Shown one piece after another: positions 15,979 through 27,673 of a DNA stretch of 52,891 bases. The notes under the pieces were generated by a model. The model had not been told where the DNA came from. It saw nothing but the letters and a program-made list of their open reading frames with translations, and searched no databases. Position numbers and translations under genes: made by a program. Source of the DNA: Saprospiraceae bacterium (lineage in GTDB: Bacteria > Bacteroidota > Bacteroidia > Chitinophagales > Saprospiraceae); assembly GCA_030728245.1 (NCBI GenBank), contig JANQZX010000070.1, positions 8,197 through 61,087 on the forward strand, written 5' to 3'. Positions within the stretch are counted from its first letter, which is position 1, and each line of letters begins with the position of its first letter.

Positions 15979-17334
15979 ATGCATTATATTTTAAAAACCA
16001 ATAAATTAAATGGTAATGCTAACTTAATAGTCTTGCTAATTATCTTGCTTACAAGTTGTCAAAAGGATCCAGAATTTAAGACTCCACAGACTGCTGAGCA
16101 ACAACCACTTACCGTTGCCACCAAATGGTTTGAACAATTTTATTCATTAACAAAAGCATGTCCAGGTTTTACCCCTCCGGTAGCTGCGAGAGCTTTTGGC
16201 TATGCAGGTGTTGCCCTATATGAATCGGTTGTTCCAGGCATTCCTACCCACCAATCTTTAGGCACTAAACTGAATGGTTTACCTAAAATGCCTATACCTA
16301 ATTTAGGACAAAACTATTATTGGCCCGCTTGTGCCAATGCTGCCATGGCATATTTAGCTAGAAATTTATATGCAAACATGCCTGATTCCCAATTAGAGGC
16401 TGTTAATCAACTAGAAAGGGAGATGTTGCAAACCTACAGTTTTGTTGTAGATTTAGAGACACTAAACAGGTCGAAAGTATTCGGACAAGCTATTGGAGAG
16501 GCTATTTTTGCCTGGTCTATTGATGATGGAGGACATGAGGGATATAACAAAAATTTCCCTGAAAACTACACTGCGCCCACAGGCCCTGGAAAATGGGTAC
16601 CTACAGCACCATCTTTCCAGCGAGCATTACAACCGTACTGGGGCTTTAACCGCGAATTTGTGCCTGGAATTATTAATCGATCTCAAACTTTAGCACCCCT
16701 TACCTATTCAACTTCGCCCACTTCAACTTTTTTTTCCCAGGCATTAGAAGTATACACTGTTACCAACACGCTAAACCCAGAACAAGAAATAATTGCTCAT
16801 TACTGGAGTGACGATCCAGGTATAGGAGGCACGCCTCCCGGGCATAGTATAAACATAGCTACTCAAATACTTACAAAAGAAAATGCATCTTTGGCGCTCG
16901 CTGCTGAAACTTATTGTAAGGTAAGTATTGCCGTTGCAGACGCGTTTATTTCATGTTGGAAATCAAAATATGAATTTAATCTTTTGCGTCCTATTACCTA
17001 TATCAGAGACGTCATAGACCCTAACTGGACCCCTATTCTGACAACCCCTGCCTTTCCTGAATATTCATCGGGGCATTCTGTCCAGAGCAGTGCCACAGCG
17101 CAAGTTCTTAGTGACCTATTTGGATACAGATATTCCTTTATAGATCGTACTCATGAAATGCGCAATGACATTATTGGAACTCCACGTACATACGCCTCTT
17201 TTTATGACTATGCGGAGGAAGCAGCCATTTCCAGATTATACGGTGGCATACATTTTCGTGACGGCATTCATTTTGGACTCAAACAAGGCCGAATAATTGG
17301 AGAGTCTGTAAGCGCTCTCCCTTTCAAAAGATAA
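15979..17334 (+). CDS. Vanadium-dependent haloperoxidase/PAP2-like lipoprotein
   Basis: The protein has 451 residues. It begins with a hydrophobic signal and a lipobox (LLTSC, Cys27, then QKD), so it should be a lipoprotein. The C-terminal half carries the full phosphatase/haloperoxidase signature: Lys330 and Arg337 in KYEFNLLRP, the SSGH loop (363-366), and Arg419 and His425 in SRLYGGIHFRDGIHFG. The family binds vanadate or phosphate. The helical N-terminal part and overall length fit bacterial vanadium-chloroperoxidase homologues more than small lipid phosphatases. Real activity (halide oxidation or phosphatase) cannot be told from these residues. It stands alone between two gene-free stretches. 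Confidence 0.88.
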   Translation: MHYILKTNKLNGNANLIVLLIILLTSCQKDPEFKTPQTAEQQPLTVATKWFEQFYSLTKACPGFTPPVAARAFGYAGVALYESVVPGIPTHQSLGTKLNGLPKMPIPNLGQNYYWPACANAAMAYLARNLYANMPDSQLEAVNQLEREMLQTYSFVVDLETLNRSKVFGQAIGEAIFAWSIDDGGHEGYNKNFPENYTAPTGPGKWVPTAPSFQRALQPYWGFNREFVPGIINRSQTLAPLTYSTSPTSTFFSQALEVYTVTNTLNPEQEIIAHYWSDDPGIGGTPPGHSINIATQILTKENASLALAAETYCKVSIAVADAFISCWKSKYEFNLLRPITYIRDVIDPNWTPILTTPAFPEYSSGHSVQSSATAQVLSDLFGYRYSFIDRTHEMRNDIIGTPRTYASFYDYAEEAAISRLYGGIHFRDGIHFGLKQGRIIGESVSALPFKR

Positions 17335-17849
17335 AAAGCAAATAAGTACGCTTGTAAAATGAGTATTTACTCTGTGACTTCGGTAATAACTAAAGTTTCG
17401 GATCAAAATACCCTACCAGGTAATTTTTACCCATCAGCATTAAATTCAAGAAAATAAGATTCTTGTCTTGGTATTTGAACTGAATCAATATTCAGCTACT
17501 TCAGAAATATTATTAATAACTATGTTCTGTTGTATTCCTTACTGATTTGTAAATTTTTCTTTAACTTACTAAAAAACAATAATTTATACAAATAAATGCA
17601 TTTTTTTTGTTATATTAATTGGCTAATTATCCGATTTTCATCAACTCTTAAACCTTAAGTGAATAAATACCCTAGAACTTTGGTAATTAACTAAATAGAG
17701 GTGTAGAGCCAACTATTTCTAGTGGTATTCACACCCCCTAACCTAATCTGTTATGAATTAATGTTCAAAAAATAAGCAATCAAACTATTATAGGAGTGAA
17801 GTATGCTGAAAAGGTAATGAGGCATTAAACAATCGATAAAACAAAAAAA
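17335..17849. other. Gene-free AT-rich stretch with one hairpin
   Basis: This stretch of 515 nt lies behind the haloperoxidase-like gene and before the terminator of the convergent sucD operon. No frame with a plausible start and length was seen. The notable structure is an imperfect hairpin at 17699-17735. No clear T-run terminator for the plus-strand gene is seen; a short GAGTATTTACTC inverted repeat lies at about 17361-17372. Confidence 0.55.
17699..17735 (+). other. Imperfect stem-loop in the gene-free stretch
   Basis: GGTGT pairs with ACACC at the base, an internal mismatch region follows, and CCA pairs with TGG around an 11-nt loop. No T-run follows (CCCCTAACC), so it is not an ordinary terminator. 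It could be part of a small RNA or chance. Confidence 0.3.
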
Positions 17850-17884
17850 GCCTCCAAACAAGGAATAATCCGATGTTTGGAGGC
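17843..17884 (-). terminator. Rho-independent terminator of the carA-eno-divIC-sucD operon
   Basis: The arms GCCTCCAAACA (17850-17860) and TGTTTGGAGGC (17874-17884) form a perfect 11-bp stem with a 13-nt loop. On the minus strand it is followed by a T-run (plus-strand A-run 17843-17849). It stands 27 nt after the sucD stop. A second small hairpin, GCCTAA/TTAGGC (17888-17905), lies between the stop and this stem. Confidence 0.92.
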
Positions 17885-17911
17885 AGTGCCTAAAAAAACT
17901 TAGGCAAAAAT

Positions 17912-18784
17912 TTATTTATTCAAAACTCTTTTCATTGTTACACCAATTTCAGCGGGAGAAGAAACAACATGAATACCACATTCTCTCATGATAGCCATTT
18001 TTGCTTCAGCAGTATCTTCAGCGCCGCCAATAATTGCACCAGCATGTCCCATTTTCCTACCTTTTGGAGCGGTTTGACCTGCAATAAATCCAACAACAGG
18101 TTTGGTGCCATGTTCCTTGATGTAATAGGCAGCTTCAGCTTCCATGCCACCACCAATTTCACCAATCATGATAATACCTTCGGTTTCTGGATCATTCATA
18201 AGTAATTCTACGGCCTCCTTGGTAGTCGTTCCGACAATAGGATCACCTCCTATACCTATACACGTAGATTGACCCATACCCGCCTTTGTAACTTGATCAA
18301 CCGCTTCGTAGGTTAGCGTTCCCGAGCGGGAAACGATACCAATTTTACCTTTTTTATGAATAAAACCCGGCATAATGCCACATTTTGCTTCATCAGGCGT
18401 AATGACACCAGGGCAATTAGGACCTATTAAACGACAGTCAAAATTTGAAATATAGGCTTTAACTTTAACCATATCTTGTACGGGAATACCTTCAGTAATA
18501 CAAATAATTACCTTGATACCAGCCTCTGCTGCCTCCATGATAGCATCGGCAGCGAAGGGAGGGGGAACAAAAATAACCGTAGTATCAGCGTGCGCCAATG
18601 TAACAGCATCAGCCACTGTATTGAAAACCGGTTTATCTAAATGAGAAGAACCTCCCTTACCCGGGGTCACTCCACCAACAACCTGAGTGCCATAAGCTAT
18701 CATTTGTTCAGCATGAAAAGTACCCTCTTTACCTGTAAAACCCTGAACAATAATCCTAGAGTTTTTATTTACCAAAACAGCCAT
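17912..18784 (-). CDS. sucD: Succinyl-CoA synthetase alpha subunit (ADP/GDP-forming)
   Basis: This 290-residue, full-length protein is the CoA-binding subunit of the TCA-cycle enzyme that converts succinyl-CoA and NDP to succinate and NTP. The CoA-binding fold is seen near the N-terminus ([20 protein letters not shown]), [13 protein letters not shown] in the middle, and the phospho-histidine loop [13 protein letters not shown] near the C-terminus. It is the last gene of its operon, 36 nt after divIC. The beta subunit gene (sucC) is not in the window, so the two subunits are encoded apart. Confidence 0.97.
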   Translation of the reverse strand: MAVLVNKNSRIIVQGFTGKEGTFHAEQMIAYGTQVVGGVTPGKGGSSHLDKPVFNTVADAVTLAHADTTVIFVPPPFAADAIMEAAEAGIKVIICITEGIPVQDMVKVKAYISNFDCRLIGPNCPGVITPDEAKCGIMPGFIHKKGKIGIVSRSGTLTYEAVDQVTKAGMGQSTCIGIGGDPIVGTTTKEAVELLMNDPETEGIIMIGEIGGGMEAEAAYYIKEHGTKPVVGFIAGQTAPKGRKMGHAGAIIGGAEDTAEAKMAIMRECGIHVVSSPAEIGVTMKRVLNK

Positions 18785-18820
18785 GTGTTCAATTATATTT
18801 AAAAGCGATAAAATGTAAAC

Positions 18821-19123
18821 CTACTCTTCACTAATAATAAAAACGTCTTCTCCTTTTTTACTCATAAAGTACTTTTCACGAGCGATGGCCTCCCCATTCT
18901 TCTTCAACAACACACTTTCTCTTTTCGCTTCGGTAATTTTATTTGTAAAATTTTCCTTATCATTTCTAAGTTGATGAATACTTTTATTTAAACGCCACTG
19001 TTCAAAAAAATTATGTTTATCAAAAATGAAAAGCCATGAAACAAATACGAAAGCAGTGAAGATATACTTGTTTTGTAGAGGTTTAGGAAGCAACCTTTTA
19101 ATGAAAAATCTTGACTGAGCCAT
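18821..19123 (-). CDS. FtsB/DivIC-like septum formation protein
   Basis: The protein has 100 residues: a short basic N-terminus, one membrane segment (about 22-36, YIFTAFVFVSWLFIF), then a coiled coil (NKSIHQLRNDKENFTNKITEAKRESVLLKK) and a C-terminal part with AREKYFMSKKGEDVFII. The layout and the REKYFM motif are those of the FtsB/DivIC family, which bridges FtsQ and FtsL at the division site. It lies 11 nt behind eno, a placing also seen in many other bacteria. Confidence 0.9.
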   Translation of the reverse strand: MAQSRFFIKRLLPKPLQNKYIFTAFVFVSWLFIFDKHNFFEQWRLNKSIHQLRNDKENFTNKITEAKRESVLLKKNGEAIAREKYFMSKKGEDVFIISEE

Positions 19124-19134
19124 AGATAAATAAT

Positions 19135-21554
<2,420 letters not shown>

Positions 21555-21587
21555 GGAATATAGTAATATAACAACAATAAAACCTCA

Positions 21588-21595
21588 CAAATATA
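21588..21595 (-). promoter_or_regulatory. -7 promoter element upstream of carA
   Basis: The minus strand reads TATATTTG, an exact TAnnTTTG match, 33 nt before the carA start and downstream of the ribosomal cluster terminator. No good TTG is seen 19-21 nt further up, so the promoter is likely but not complete by eye. Confidence 0.45.
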
Positions 21596-21672
21596 GTATT
21601 ATTAGCTATAAATGATAGGATGAAAACTAATATTTTAAATAAAGAACACTAAAACTTAATACAAAAAAGGAT

Positions 21673-21711
21673 AAAAGCAAAAAGAGGCTATCCAAAATGA
21701 ATAGCCTCTTT
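21673..21711 (-). terminator. Rho-independent terminator of the ribosomal cluster
   Basis: AAAGAGGCTAT (21681-21691) and ATAGCCTCTTT (21701-21711) form a perfect 11-bp stem with a 9-nt loop. On the minus strand it is followed by the T-rich sequence TTTTGCTTTTA. It stands 22 nt after the rplQ stop and closes the whole rpsL-to-rplQ unit. Confidence 0.93.
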
Positions 21712-21733
21712 CAAAAATAATATATATTATAAG

Positions 21734-22243
21734 TTAATCTTTATTTTCTACCTCAGTGGTGTCATCACCATCTATAACTGCATCTTCTACAACGGCATCA
21801 GAACCCGTACCTGTAGCAGAACCCTTTCCACGACGACCTCTTCTTCCAGTAGATTTAGCAGCATCAGACTTAATTTTATAGACTTCATTGAAATCAACTA
21901 ACTCTATAATAGCTATATCAGCAGCATCACCTTTCCGGAAACCTAATTTAACTACCCTTAGATAACCACCTGGTCTATTTGCAATCGCAGGGGCAACAGT
22001 AGAGAACAACTCAATTAATGCCTCTTTATTTTGAAGATAACTAAAGATAACCCTACGATTATGGGTACTATCATCTTTAGATTTAGTAAAAAGCGGTTCA
22101 GCAAAAACCCTAAGAGCTTTAGCTTTAGCTTCTGTAGTAGTAATTCTTTTGTGCATAATCAAAGAAATCGTTAGATTTCTAAGCAACGCTTTTCTGTGAG
22201 CAGATTTCCTGCCTAAATGGTTAAGTTTATTACCGTGATTCAT
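21734..22243 (-). CDS. rplQ: Ribosomal protein L17 (bL17) with long C-terminal tail
   Basis: Large-subunit protein near the exit tunnel. The core (1 to about 128) is standard: [24 protein letters not shown], and [16 protein letters not shown] tail of about 40 residues follows, first basic (GRRGRRGKG) and then acidic ([19 protein letters not shown]), making 169 residues against about 127 in E. coli. Similar tails are common in this phylum. It is the last gene of the cluster, after a 121-nt gap from rpoA. Confidence 0.98.
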   Translation of the reverse strand: MNHGNKLNHLGRKSAHRKALLRNLTISLIMHKRITTTEAKAKALRVFAEPLFTKSKDDSTHNRRVIFSYLQNKEALIELFSTVAPAIANRPGGYLRVVKLGFRKGDAADIAIIELVDFNEVYKIKSDAAKSTGRRGRRGKGSATGTGSDAVVEDAVIDGDDTTEVENKD

Positions 22244-22364
22244 AAAAAAAAGTTTAACGTCGCATCACTAAATATTGATTAAGGCTTATACAATAATCGG
22301 TTAATGCAAAAATAAGAAAGAAGAAGCACCATATAAAGCCTAGCACTTACCCCTTAAATGATAT

Positions 22365-23363
22365 TTATTCTTCGTCCAATTTAAATTTCGCTAAATCCAT
22401 ACCGAAATTAAGACCCTTTTCAACCAGGAGTTCTTCAATTTCAACGAGTGATTTTTTACCAAAATTCCTGAACTTTAATAATTCATGCGTATCATAATGT
22501 ACAAGCTCAGCCAAAGTATTAATCTTTGCTGCCTTCAAACAATTATAAGCACGAACAGACAAATCAAGATCTTCTAAAGAAGTTTTCAACAACTTCCGCA
22601 TGTGTAGAATATGCTCATCAACAATATTTTCCTCCTTACTTGATGCATCATCAAAGGTGATATTCTCATCAGTAATAAGCATAAGATGTTGAATCATAAT
22701 TCTGGATGCCTCCTTAATAGCCTCTTCAGGGTGAATGGTTCCATCCGTCTTAAGATCTATAGTTAGCTTCTCATAATCTGTTCTTTGTCCTACCCTGGTA
22801 CTTTCAATCTTATACGATACATTTTTAATAGGCGTATAGATAGCATCTACAGGAATAACACCGATAGGAGAATCCTTTGTAATAGACTCATCTGCAGGAA
22901 CATAACCTCTACCCTTAGTAATAGTAATTTCTAACTCAAGATTAACCGTAGGTTCCATACTACAGATGAGTAAGGAAGGATTCATGATTTTGAAATGACT
23001 TGTATGTGCCTCAATATCACCTGCTGAAAACGAATTTTTTCCAGATATAGTCATATAAATTTTATCCCCATCGAACTCATCTTCGGGGACCAATTTCTTT
23101 AACCTAATCTGTTTTACGTTAAGGATAATCTCGACAATATCTTCAACTACACCAGGTATAGTTGAAAACTCATGATCGACACCCGCAATACGAATGGCAC
23201 TAATCGCATAACCCTCTAAAGAAGAAAGAAGAACACGACGTAGGGAGTTACCAACAGTTTGCCCGAAACCGGGTTCCAACGGTTTAAACTCGAATAAACC
23301 TTCAAAATCGTTTGATTTTTGCAAAACAATTTTATCAGGCTTTTGAAAATTTAGAATACTCAT
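22365..23363 (-). CDS. rpoA: RNA polymerase alpha subunit
   Basis: The protein has 332 residues from the ATG at 23363 (MSILNFQKPDK); a TTG at 23393 would add ten atypical residues. The N-terminal dimer domain shows FEFKPLEPGFGQTVGNSLRRVLLSSLEGYAI. The C-terminal domain shows the DNA-binding helices in LDLSVRAYNCLKAAKINTLAELV and FGKKSLVEIEELL. It assembles RNA polymerase and contacts activators and upstream DNA. It lies 52 nt behind rpsD, as usual for the alpha operon. Confidence 0.98.
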   Translation of the reverse strand: MSILNFQKPDKIVLQKSNDFEGLFEFKPLEPGFGQTVGNSLRRVLLSSLEGYAISAIRIAGVDHEFSTIPGVVEDIVEIILNVKQIRLKKLVPEDEFDGDKIYMTISGKNSFSAGDIEAHTSHFKIMNPSLLICSMEPTVNLELEITITKGRGYVPADESITKDSPIGVIPVDAIYTPIKNVSYKIESTRVGQRTDYEKLTIDLKTDGTIHPEEAIKEASRIMIQHLMLITDENITFDDASSKEENIVDEHILHMRKLLKTSLEDLDLSVRAYNCLKAAKINTLAELVHYDTHELLKFRNFGKKSLVEIEELLVEKGLNFGMDLAKFKLDEE

Positions 23364-23415
23364 AGGTCGGAATAAAAAAACAAAAAATGACAAAAATAAA
23401 GTCAGTAAAATGTTC

Positions 23416-24030
23416 TTATTTGGAATAAAGTTCTACAATGAGTTGTTCATTAATTTTTTCAGGAATCTGACTGCGCTCAGGTAGAGAAATAAAGGTACCC
23501 TGAAATTTATCAGGATTAACTTCTAACCAAGGATACTTTCTAACTTCACTGGCACGGCCAGCTAAACTATTAGCCACTATTTCCAAGCTCTGTGACTTAC
23601 CTCTTACCGTAATGACATCACCAGGACGAAGTAAACAAGATGGAATATTAGTAAGAATGCCATTAACGAGGATATGTTTATGTGTAACAAGCTGTCTAGC
23701 ACCATTTCTCGTAGGCGAAATACCTAAGCGATAAACAACATTATCGAGCCTAGACTCTAACAACTGAAGTAAAACTTCACCAGTTACACCTGCCTTACGG
23801 GCAGCTTTTTCAAATAAATTACGGAATTGTCTTTCGAGCAAGCCATAAGTATATTTAACTTTTTGCTTTTCAGTAAGTTGAACAGCATAATCAGAACGTT
23901 GCTTACGCCTTCTTGTAGCACCATGCTGACCAGGAGGAGATTTTCTACGTTCGAATGATTTATCAGGACCATAAATTGCCTCGCCAAAAGCTCTTGCCTT
24001 TTTTGTACGGGGACCAGTATATCTTGCCAT
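23416..24030 (-). CDS. rpsD: Ribosomal protein S4 (uS4)
   Basis: Primary 16S rRNA-binding protein of 204 residues. It starts [17 protein letters not shown] and has an S4 domain ([34 protein letters not shown]). The N-terminal zinc cysteines of some bacteria are absent. In the alpha operon of E. coli S4 is the translational repressor; no such site could be identified here. It is 25 nt behind rpsK. Confidence 0.98.
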   Translation of the reverse strand: MARYTGPRTKKARAFGEAIYGPDKSFERRKSPPGQHGATRRRKQRSDYAVQLTEKQKVKYTYGLLERQFRNLFEKAARKAGVTGEVLLQLLESRLDNVVYRLGISPTRNGARQLVTHKHILVNGILTNIPSCLLRPGDVITVRGKSQSLEIVANSLAGRASEVRKYPWLEVNPDKFQGTFISLPERSQIPEKINEQLIVELYSK

Positions 24031-24055
24031 AAGGAATATTATTAACTATTAAGAA

Positions 24056-24448
24056 TTAAACCCTTCTTCTCTTAGGAGGACGACAACCATTATGAGGAAT
24101 AGGAGTCATGTCCTTAATAATAGAGACTCTGATACCCGCCCCATCTAAAGCACGAATAGCGGCTTCTCTACCAGAACCAGGACCTTTAACGAATACTTCT
24201 GCTACTCTTAGACCTGCATCATGAGCAACTTTAGCTGCATCGGCCGCAGCAATTTGCGCTGCATAGGGAGTATTCTTTTTAGAACCCTTAAAGCCTGATT
24301 TACCTGCAGAACCCCAAGAAATCACTTGACCAGCCTTATTGGTAATAGAGACGATAATATTATTAAAAGAAGCCTGAATAAAAGCATAACCTTCCGATTC
24401 TACTTTTACGACCCTTTTCTTTACATTTTTTTTGGTTGCTTTTGCCAT
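24056..24448 (-). CDS. rpsK: Ribosomal protein S11 (uS11)
   Basis: The protein has 130 residues from the ATG at 24448 ([11 protein letters not shown]); the longer frame begins with TTG at 24478 inside the spacer. The core includes [19 protein letters not shown], the [11 protein letters not shown] signature and the C-terminal [12 protein letters not shown]. It is part of the 30S platform next to the mRNA exit. It lies 48 nt behind rpsM. Confidence 0.98.
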   Translation of the reverse strand: MAKATKKNVKKRVVKVESEGYAFIQASFNNIIVSITNKAGQVISWGSAGKSGFKGSKKNTPYAAQIAAADAAKVAHDAGLRVAEVFVKGPGSGREAAIRALDGAGIRVSIIKDMTPIPHNGCRPPKRRRV

Positions 24449-24496
24449 TTTACAAAAAACATTTAATGTAACTGTCAACTGACAATTACGATAGAA

Positions 24497-24874
24497 TTAC
24501 TTAGTTACCTTCTTCTTGTTTGCGACTGTCTTACGCTTACCTTTACGAGTTCTGGCATTCGTACGTGTACGTTGACCTCTTACAGGTAAACCTTTACGAT
24601 GCCGTAAACCTCTTAGACAAGCAATGTCCATCAATCGCTTAATACTCATTTGCACTTCTGAACGGAGTTCACCTTCAGTTTTGAACTCGGTAGAAACAAT
24701 ACGAGAAATCTCTCTAATATTATCATCAGACCAGGTTTCAACCTTAGCATGTTCATCAACGCCAGCTTGCGCAAGAATATTGAGGGCCGTTGTACGCCCA
24801 ATGCCATAAATATAGGTTAATGCGATAGCACCACGTTTATTTCTCGGCAAATCCACACCGCCAATTCGAGCCAT
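24497..24874 (-). CDS. rpsM: Ribosomal protein S13 (uS13)
   Basis: Protein of the 30S head that touches the P-site tRNA and L5, 125 residues. It starts [26 protein letters not shown] and carries the signature [25 protein letters not shown] followed by a lysine-rich tail. It lies 36 nt behind rpmJ. Confidence 0.98.
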   Translation of the reverse strand: MARIGGVDLPRNKRGAIALTYIYGIGRTTALNILAQAGVDEHAKVETWSDDNIREISRIVSTEFKTEGELRSEVQMSIKRLMDIACLRGLRHRKGLPVRGQRTRTNARTRKGKRKTVANKKKVTK

Positions 24875-24910
24875 GTTTCTTAGTTTATAGTTTAGGAAAC
24901 CAAACAGGAA

Positions 24911-25027
24911 TTAACCCTGTCTTTGTTTCAGTTTAGGATTTTTCTTATTAATAATGTAAACTTTCCCTTTTCGTTTGACTACAATGCAGTCAACAGATCG
25001 TTTTTTTACAGAAGTTCTTACTTTCAT
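24911..25027 (-). CDS. rpmJ: Ribosomal protein L36 (bL36), zinc-free form
   Basis: A short gene of 38 codons plus stop, found by reading the spacer between rpsM and infA. It starts [14 protein letters not shown] and ends NPKLKQRQG. Of the four usual zinc ligands only one Cys (Cys14) is left: Ser11 replaces the first Cys and Asn27/Lys33 stand near the others, so it is the C-minus form, which needs no zinc. The placing between infA and rpsM is the usual one. Confidence 0.97.
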   Translation of the reverse strand: MKVRTSVKKRSVDCIVVKRKGKVYIINKKNPKLKQRQG

Positions 25028-25065
25028 TTGTTTGCTTTTAATAGCGTTAAAGTTTCAGAGGACGA

Positions 25066-25284
25066 TTATTTATAACGATAGGTTATCCTTCCGCGTGCCA
25101 AATCATAGGGTGACATTTCAACAGATACCTTATCACCAGGAAGAATCCGTATGTAATTCATACGCATTTTGCCAGAGATAGTGGCTGTTATTTGGTGGTC
25201 GTTTTCCAACCTAACCCTAAACATGGCATTTGAAAGAGCTTCCTCTATAATACCGTCTTGTTTAATCAAATCTTTTTTAGACAT
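25066..25284 (-). CDS. infA: Translation initiation factor IF-1
   Basis: The protein has 72 residues, full length, a single OB-fold (S1-like) domain: [20 protein letters not shown], the [16 protein letters not shown] core and [15 protein letters not shown] end. It binds the A site of the 30S subunit during initiation. It lies 97 nt behind map and 38 nt before rpmJ. Confidence 0.99.
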   Translation of the reverse strand: MSKKDLIKQDGIIEEALSNAMFRVRLENDHQITATISGKMRMNYIRILPGDKVSVEMSPYDLARGRITYRYK

Positions 25285-25381
25285 ATACCGAATTTCGGAG
25301 TGCGAAGATAAACAAAATCTATTTCAGTTTACTCATTTTAGTAATAAAAATCAGTTAATCTGATAGTTAATAATAAAAAAA

Positions 25382-26194
25382 CTAACTTTCTACCATGACT
25401 GATGTTAAAAAAGGGTTTTCAACACAAGCCTTTTCAATGCCGGAATGGTCTGATAAAACCAAAACACCATCATCAAAAATAGCTACAGTATGTTCATAGT
25501 GAGCGGAATAAGACGAGTCCTTAGTCACAACCGTCCAACCATCATTTAGAACAACCACTTCTTTCTTACCAAAATTAACCATTGGCTCAATGGCAATAAC
25601 CAAACCACTTTTGATTTTTTGCCCAGATCCCCGTTTTCCCACGTTGGAAACAACAGGTTCCTCATGCAATTGTTTACCAATACCATGACCGACCAGTTCA
25701 CGAACTACACTAAAACCACATTCACCTTCAATAAAAGACTGAATAGCAAACCCAATGTCTCCCATTCTCATTCCACAACGCGAAACTTCTATTGCCTTAT
25801 ACAAAGATGTTAAAGTGGCTTTACAAAGATCAAAGTTATCTTTCGACACCTCCCCTAAAAGGAAAGTGAACGCAGCATCACCAAAATAGCCATTTTTGAC
25901 AACACCACAATCGATGGATACCAAATCACCCTCCTTTAAGAAACTATCTCCCTTTGGAATTCCGTGAACAACTTCATTATTCACAGATATACAAAGAGAG
26001 GAGGGGAAACCATTGTAGCCCTTAAAAGCCGGAAGACCACCCTTTGATAAAATAAAAGATTCAGCTACTTCATCTATTTCTCTGGTACTAATACCAGGCT
26101 TAAGTAAACAAGCCACGTGTTCAAGTGTATCTGAAACAATCTGGCAACTTTCCCTGATGAAAACAACCTCATCTTTTGTTTTATAATGAACCAT
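25382..26194 (-). CDS. map: Methionine aminopeptidase, type I
   Basis: The protein has 270 residues. It removes the start methionine from new proteins. All five metal ligands are visible: two Asp in SIDCGVVKNGYFGDAAFTF, His in ELVGHGIGKQLHEEP, Glu in AIEPMVNFG and Glu in YSAHYEHTVAIF. The extra tail after the last motif is short. It lies 93 nt behind secY; that spacer holds a 12-bp perfect palindrome. Confidence 0.98.
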   Translation of the reverse strand: MVHYKTKDEVVFIRESCQIVSDTLEHVACLLKPGISTREIDEVAESFILSKGGLPAFKGYNGFPSSLCISVNNEVVHGIPKGDSFLKEGDLVSIDCGVVKNGYFGDAAFTFLLGEVSKDNFDLCKATLTSLYKAIEVSRCGMRMGDIGFAIQSFIEGECGFSVVRELVGHGIGKQLHEEPVVSNVGKRGSGQKIKSGLVIAIEPMVNFGKKEVVVLNDGWTVVTKDSSYSAHYEHTVAIFDDGVLVLSDHSGIEKACVENPFLTSVMVES

Positions 26195-26225
26195 TCGTCT
26201 TGATATAAAAACTATTCAAATTAAA

Positions 26226-26267
26226 GGATAATACTTTTACTATCCAACATAATATATGACCGGTCAT
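26226..26267. repeat. Inverted repeats in the secY-map spacer
   Basis: A perfect 12-bp palindrome, ATGACCGGTCAT, lies at 26256-26267. Beside it GGATA (26226-26230) pairs with TATCC (26241-26245) around 10 nt. Either could be an operator-like site or a processing hairpin between secY and map. There is no T-run, so termination is unlikely. Confidence 0.4.
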
Positions 26268-26287
26268 TCTACAAGAGCCTTCAGAAA

Positions 26288-27664
26288 TTACATTTCACTT
26301 CCTATACCCTGTAAACGACTTCCAGTTTGTCTACCTTGTACTTTACCCGATTTCACTAAACCGTCATAGCGACGCATTAGCAAATAACTTTCAATTTGAG
26401 CTAGTGTATCTAACACAACAGCTACCAATATCAAAAGGGAAGTTCCACCAAAGAAGATTGAGAAAGAACGATTTACACCGAAAGCCGCAGCAAAAGCTGG
26501 TAAAATAGCTATCAGGCCAAGAAATAAAGCACCTGGCAGAGTAATTCTACTGGTAATATTATCAATGTATTCTGCTGTTGGTACACCCGGCTTAACACCA
26601 GGAATAAAAGCATTTTGCCTTTTAAGATACTCAGAATAATTTTGTGGGTTCACCAATAACGCCGTATAGACATAGGTGAAAACAAAAATCAGGAGAAAAT
26701 AAATAACATTATACTCAACAGAAGCAAAATCATTTAAGGCTATCAGAAAACTGCTGGATGATGCAGCCTCAGCGGAAGCAAACTGCATAGCTGTAGAAGG
26801 TAAGAACATTAATGCCTGGGCAAAAATGATTGGCATTACCCCTGAAGCGTTTAATTTCAAAGGAATATAATCTCTCGCACCAGCATTTGGAAGAGATGAC
26901 CCTTCCCGCCCTACTGCTTTTCTTGCAAACTGAATTTGAATACGTCTGACCGCCTGAACCACCATAATAGTAAGTATGATAATTACAAAAAGTAAAGCCA
27001 TTTCCAAAACAAATAGTAGCAAGGCGTTATTTTCCAATTGAGCTTGAAACTCAAAGCCTAGGGCAGAAGGTAAAGTAGCTATTATACCTACGGTGATAAG
27101 CAGCGAAACACCATTGCCAATACCACGATCAGTAATCCTTTCTCCCAACCACATGGATAATACGGTACCACCAGCTAATATAATGATATTACTGAACCAA
27201 AAGATAGCTTTCGGAATAGCTGGATCGATAGCACCCATAGTACTAATGTAAGTAAGGTAACCACTACCTTGTACCAATGTAACAACCACCGTTAAAAGAC
27301 GCGTAATCTGATTGAGCTTTTTTCTACCTGACTCACCTTCTTTTTGTTGAAGACGTTGAAAATATGGTACGGCAAAACCCAAAAGCTGTATAACAATTGA
27401 GGAAGTTATGTAAGGCATAATACCTAAAGCCAAAAGAGAGGCATTCTTAAAAGCTCCACCCGTAAACGAGTTGATTAAACCAATAAGATCGTTCGTCTTT
27501 TCACCCGCTGCGTTTTGAGCATCGAGAGCGGCAGGGATAACCCCTGGCAATACGATATAGCTTCCAAACCGATAAACAACAAGGACAATTAAAGTAGTCA
27601 GAATACGATTTCTGAGTTCAGTAATACTCCAAATATTTTTTAAAGTTGTAATAAACCGTTTCAT
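26288..27664 (-). CDS. secY: Preprotein translocase subunit SecY
   Basis: The protein has 458 residues and ten membrane segments; it forms the channel of the Sec translocon. Typical parts are WSITELRNRILTTLIVLVVYRFGSYIVLPG at the start, the plug region NSFTGGAFKNASLLALGIMPYITSSIVIQLL, and the cytoplasmic loop RIQIQFARKAVGREGS. It lies 9 nt behind rplO, the standard order in the spc part of the cluster. Confidence 0.99.
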   Translation of the reverse strand: MKRFITTLKNIWSITELRNRILTTLIVLVVYRFGSYIVLPGVIPAALDAQNAAGEKTNDLIGLINSFTGGAFKNASLLALGIMPYITSSIVIQLLGFAVPYFQRLQQKEGESGRKKLNQITRLLTVVVTLVQGSGYLTYISTMGAIDPAIPKAIFWFSNIIILAGGTVLSMWLGERITDRGIGNGVSLLITVGIIATLPSALGFEFQAQLENNALLLFVLEMALLFVIIILTIMVVQAVRRIQIQFARKAVGREGSSLPNAGARDYIPLKLNASGVMPIIFAQALMFLPSTAMQFASAEAASSSSFLIALNDFASVEYNVIYFLLIFVFTYVYTALLVNPQNYSEYLKRQNAFIPGVKPGVPTAEYIDNITSRITLPGALFLGLIAILPAFAAAFGVNRSFSIFFGGTSLLILVAVVLDTLAQIESYLLMRRYDGLVKSGKVQGRQTGSRLQGIGSEM

Positions 27665-27673
27665 GATAATTAG

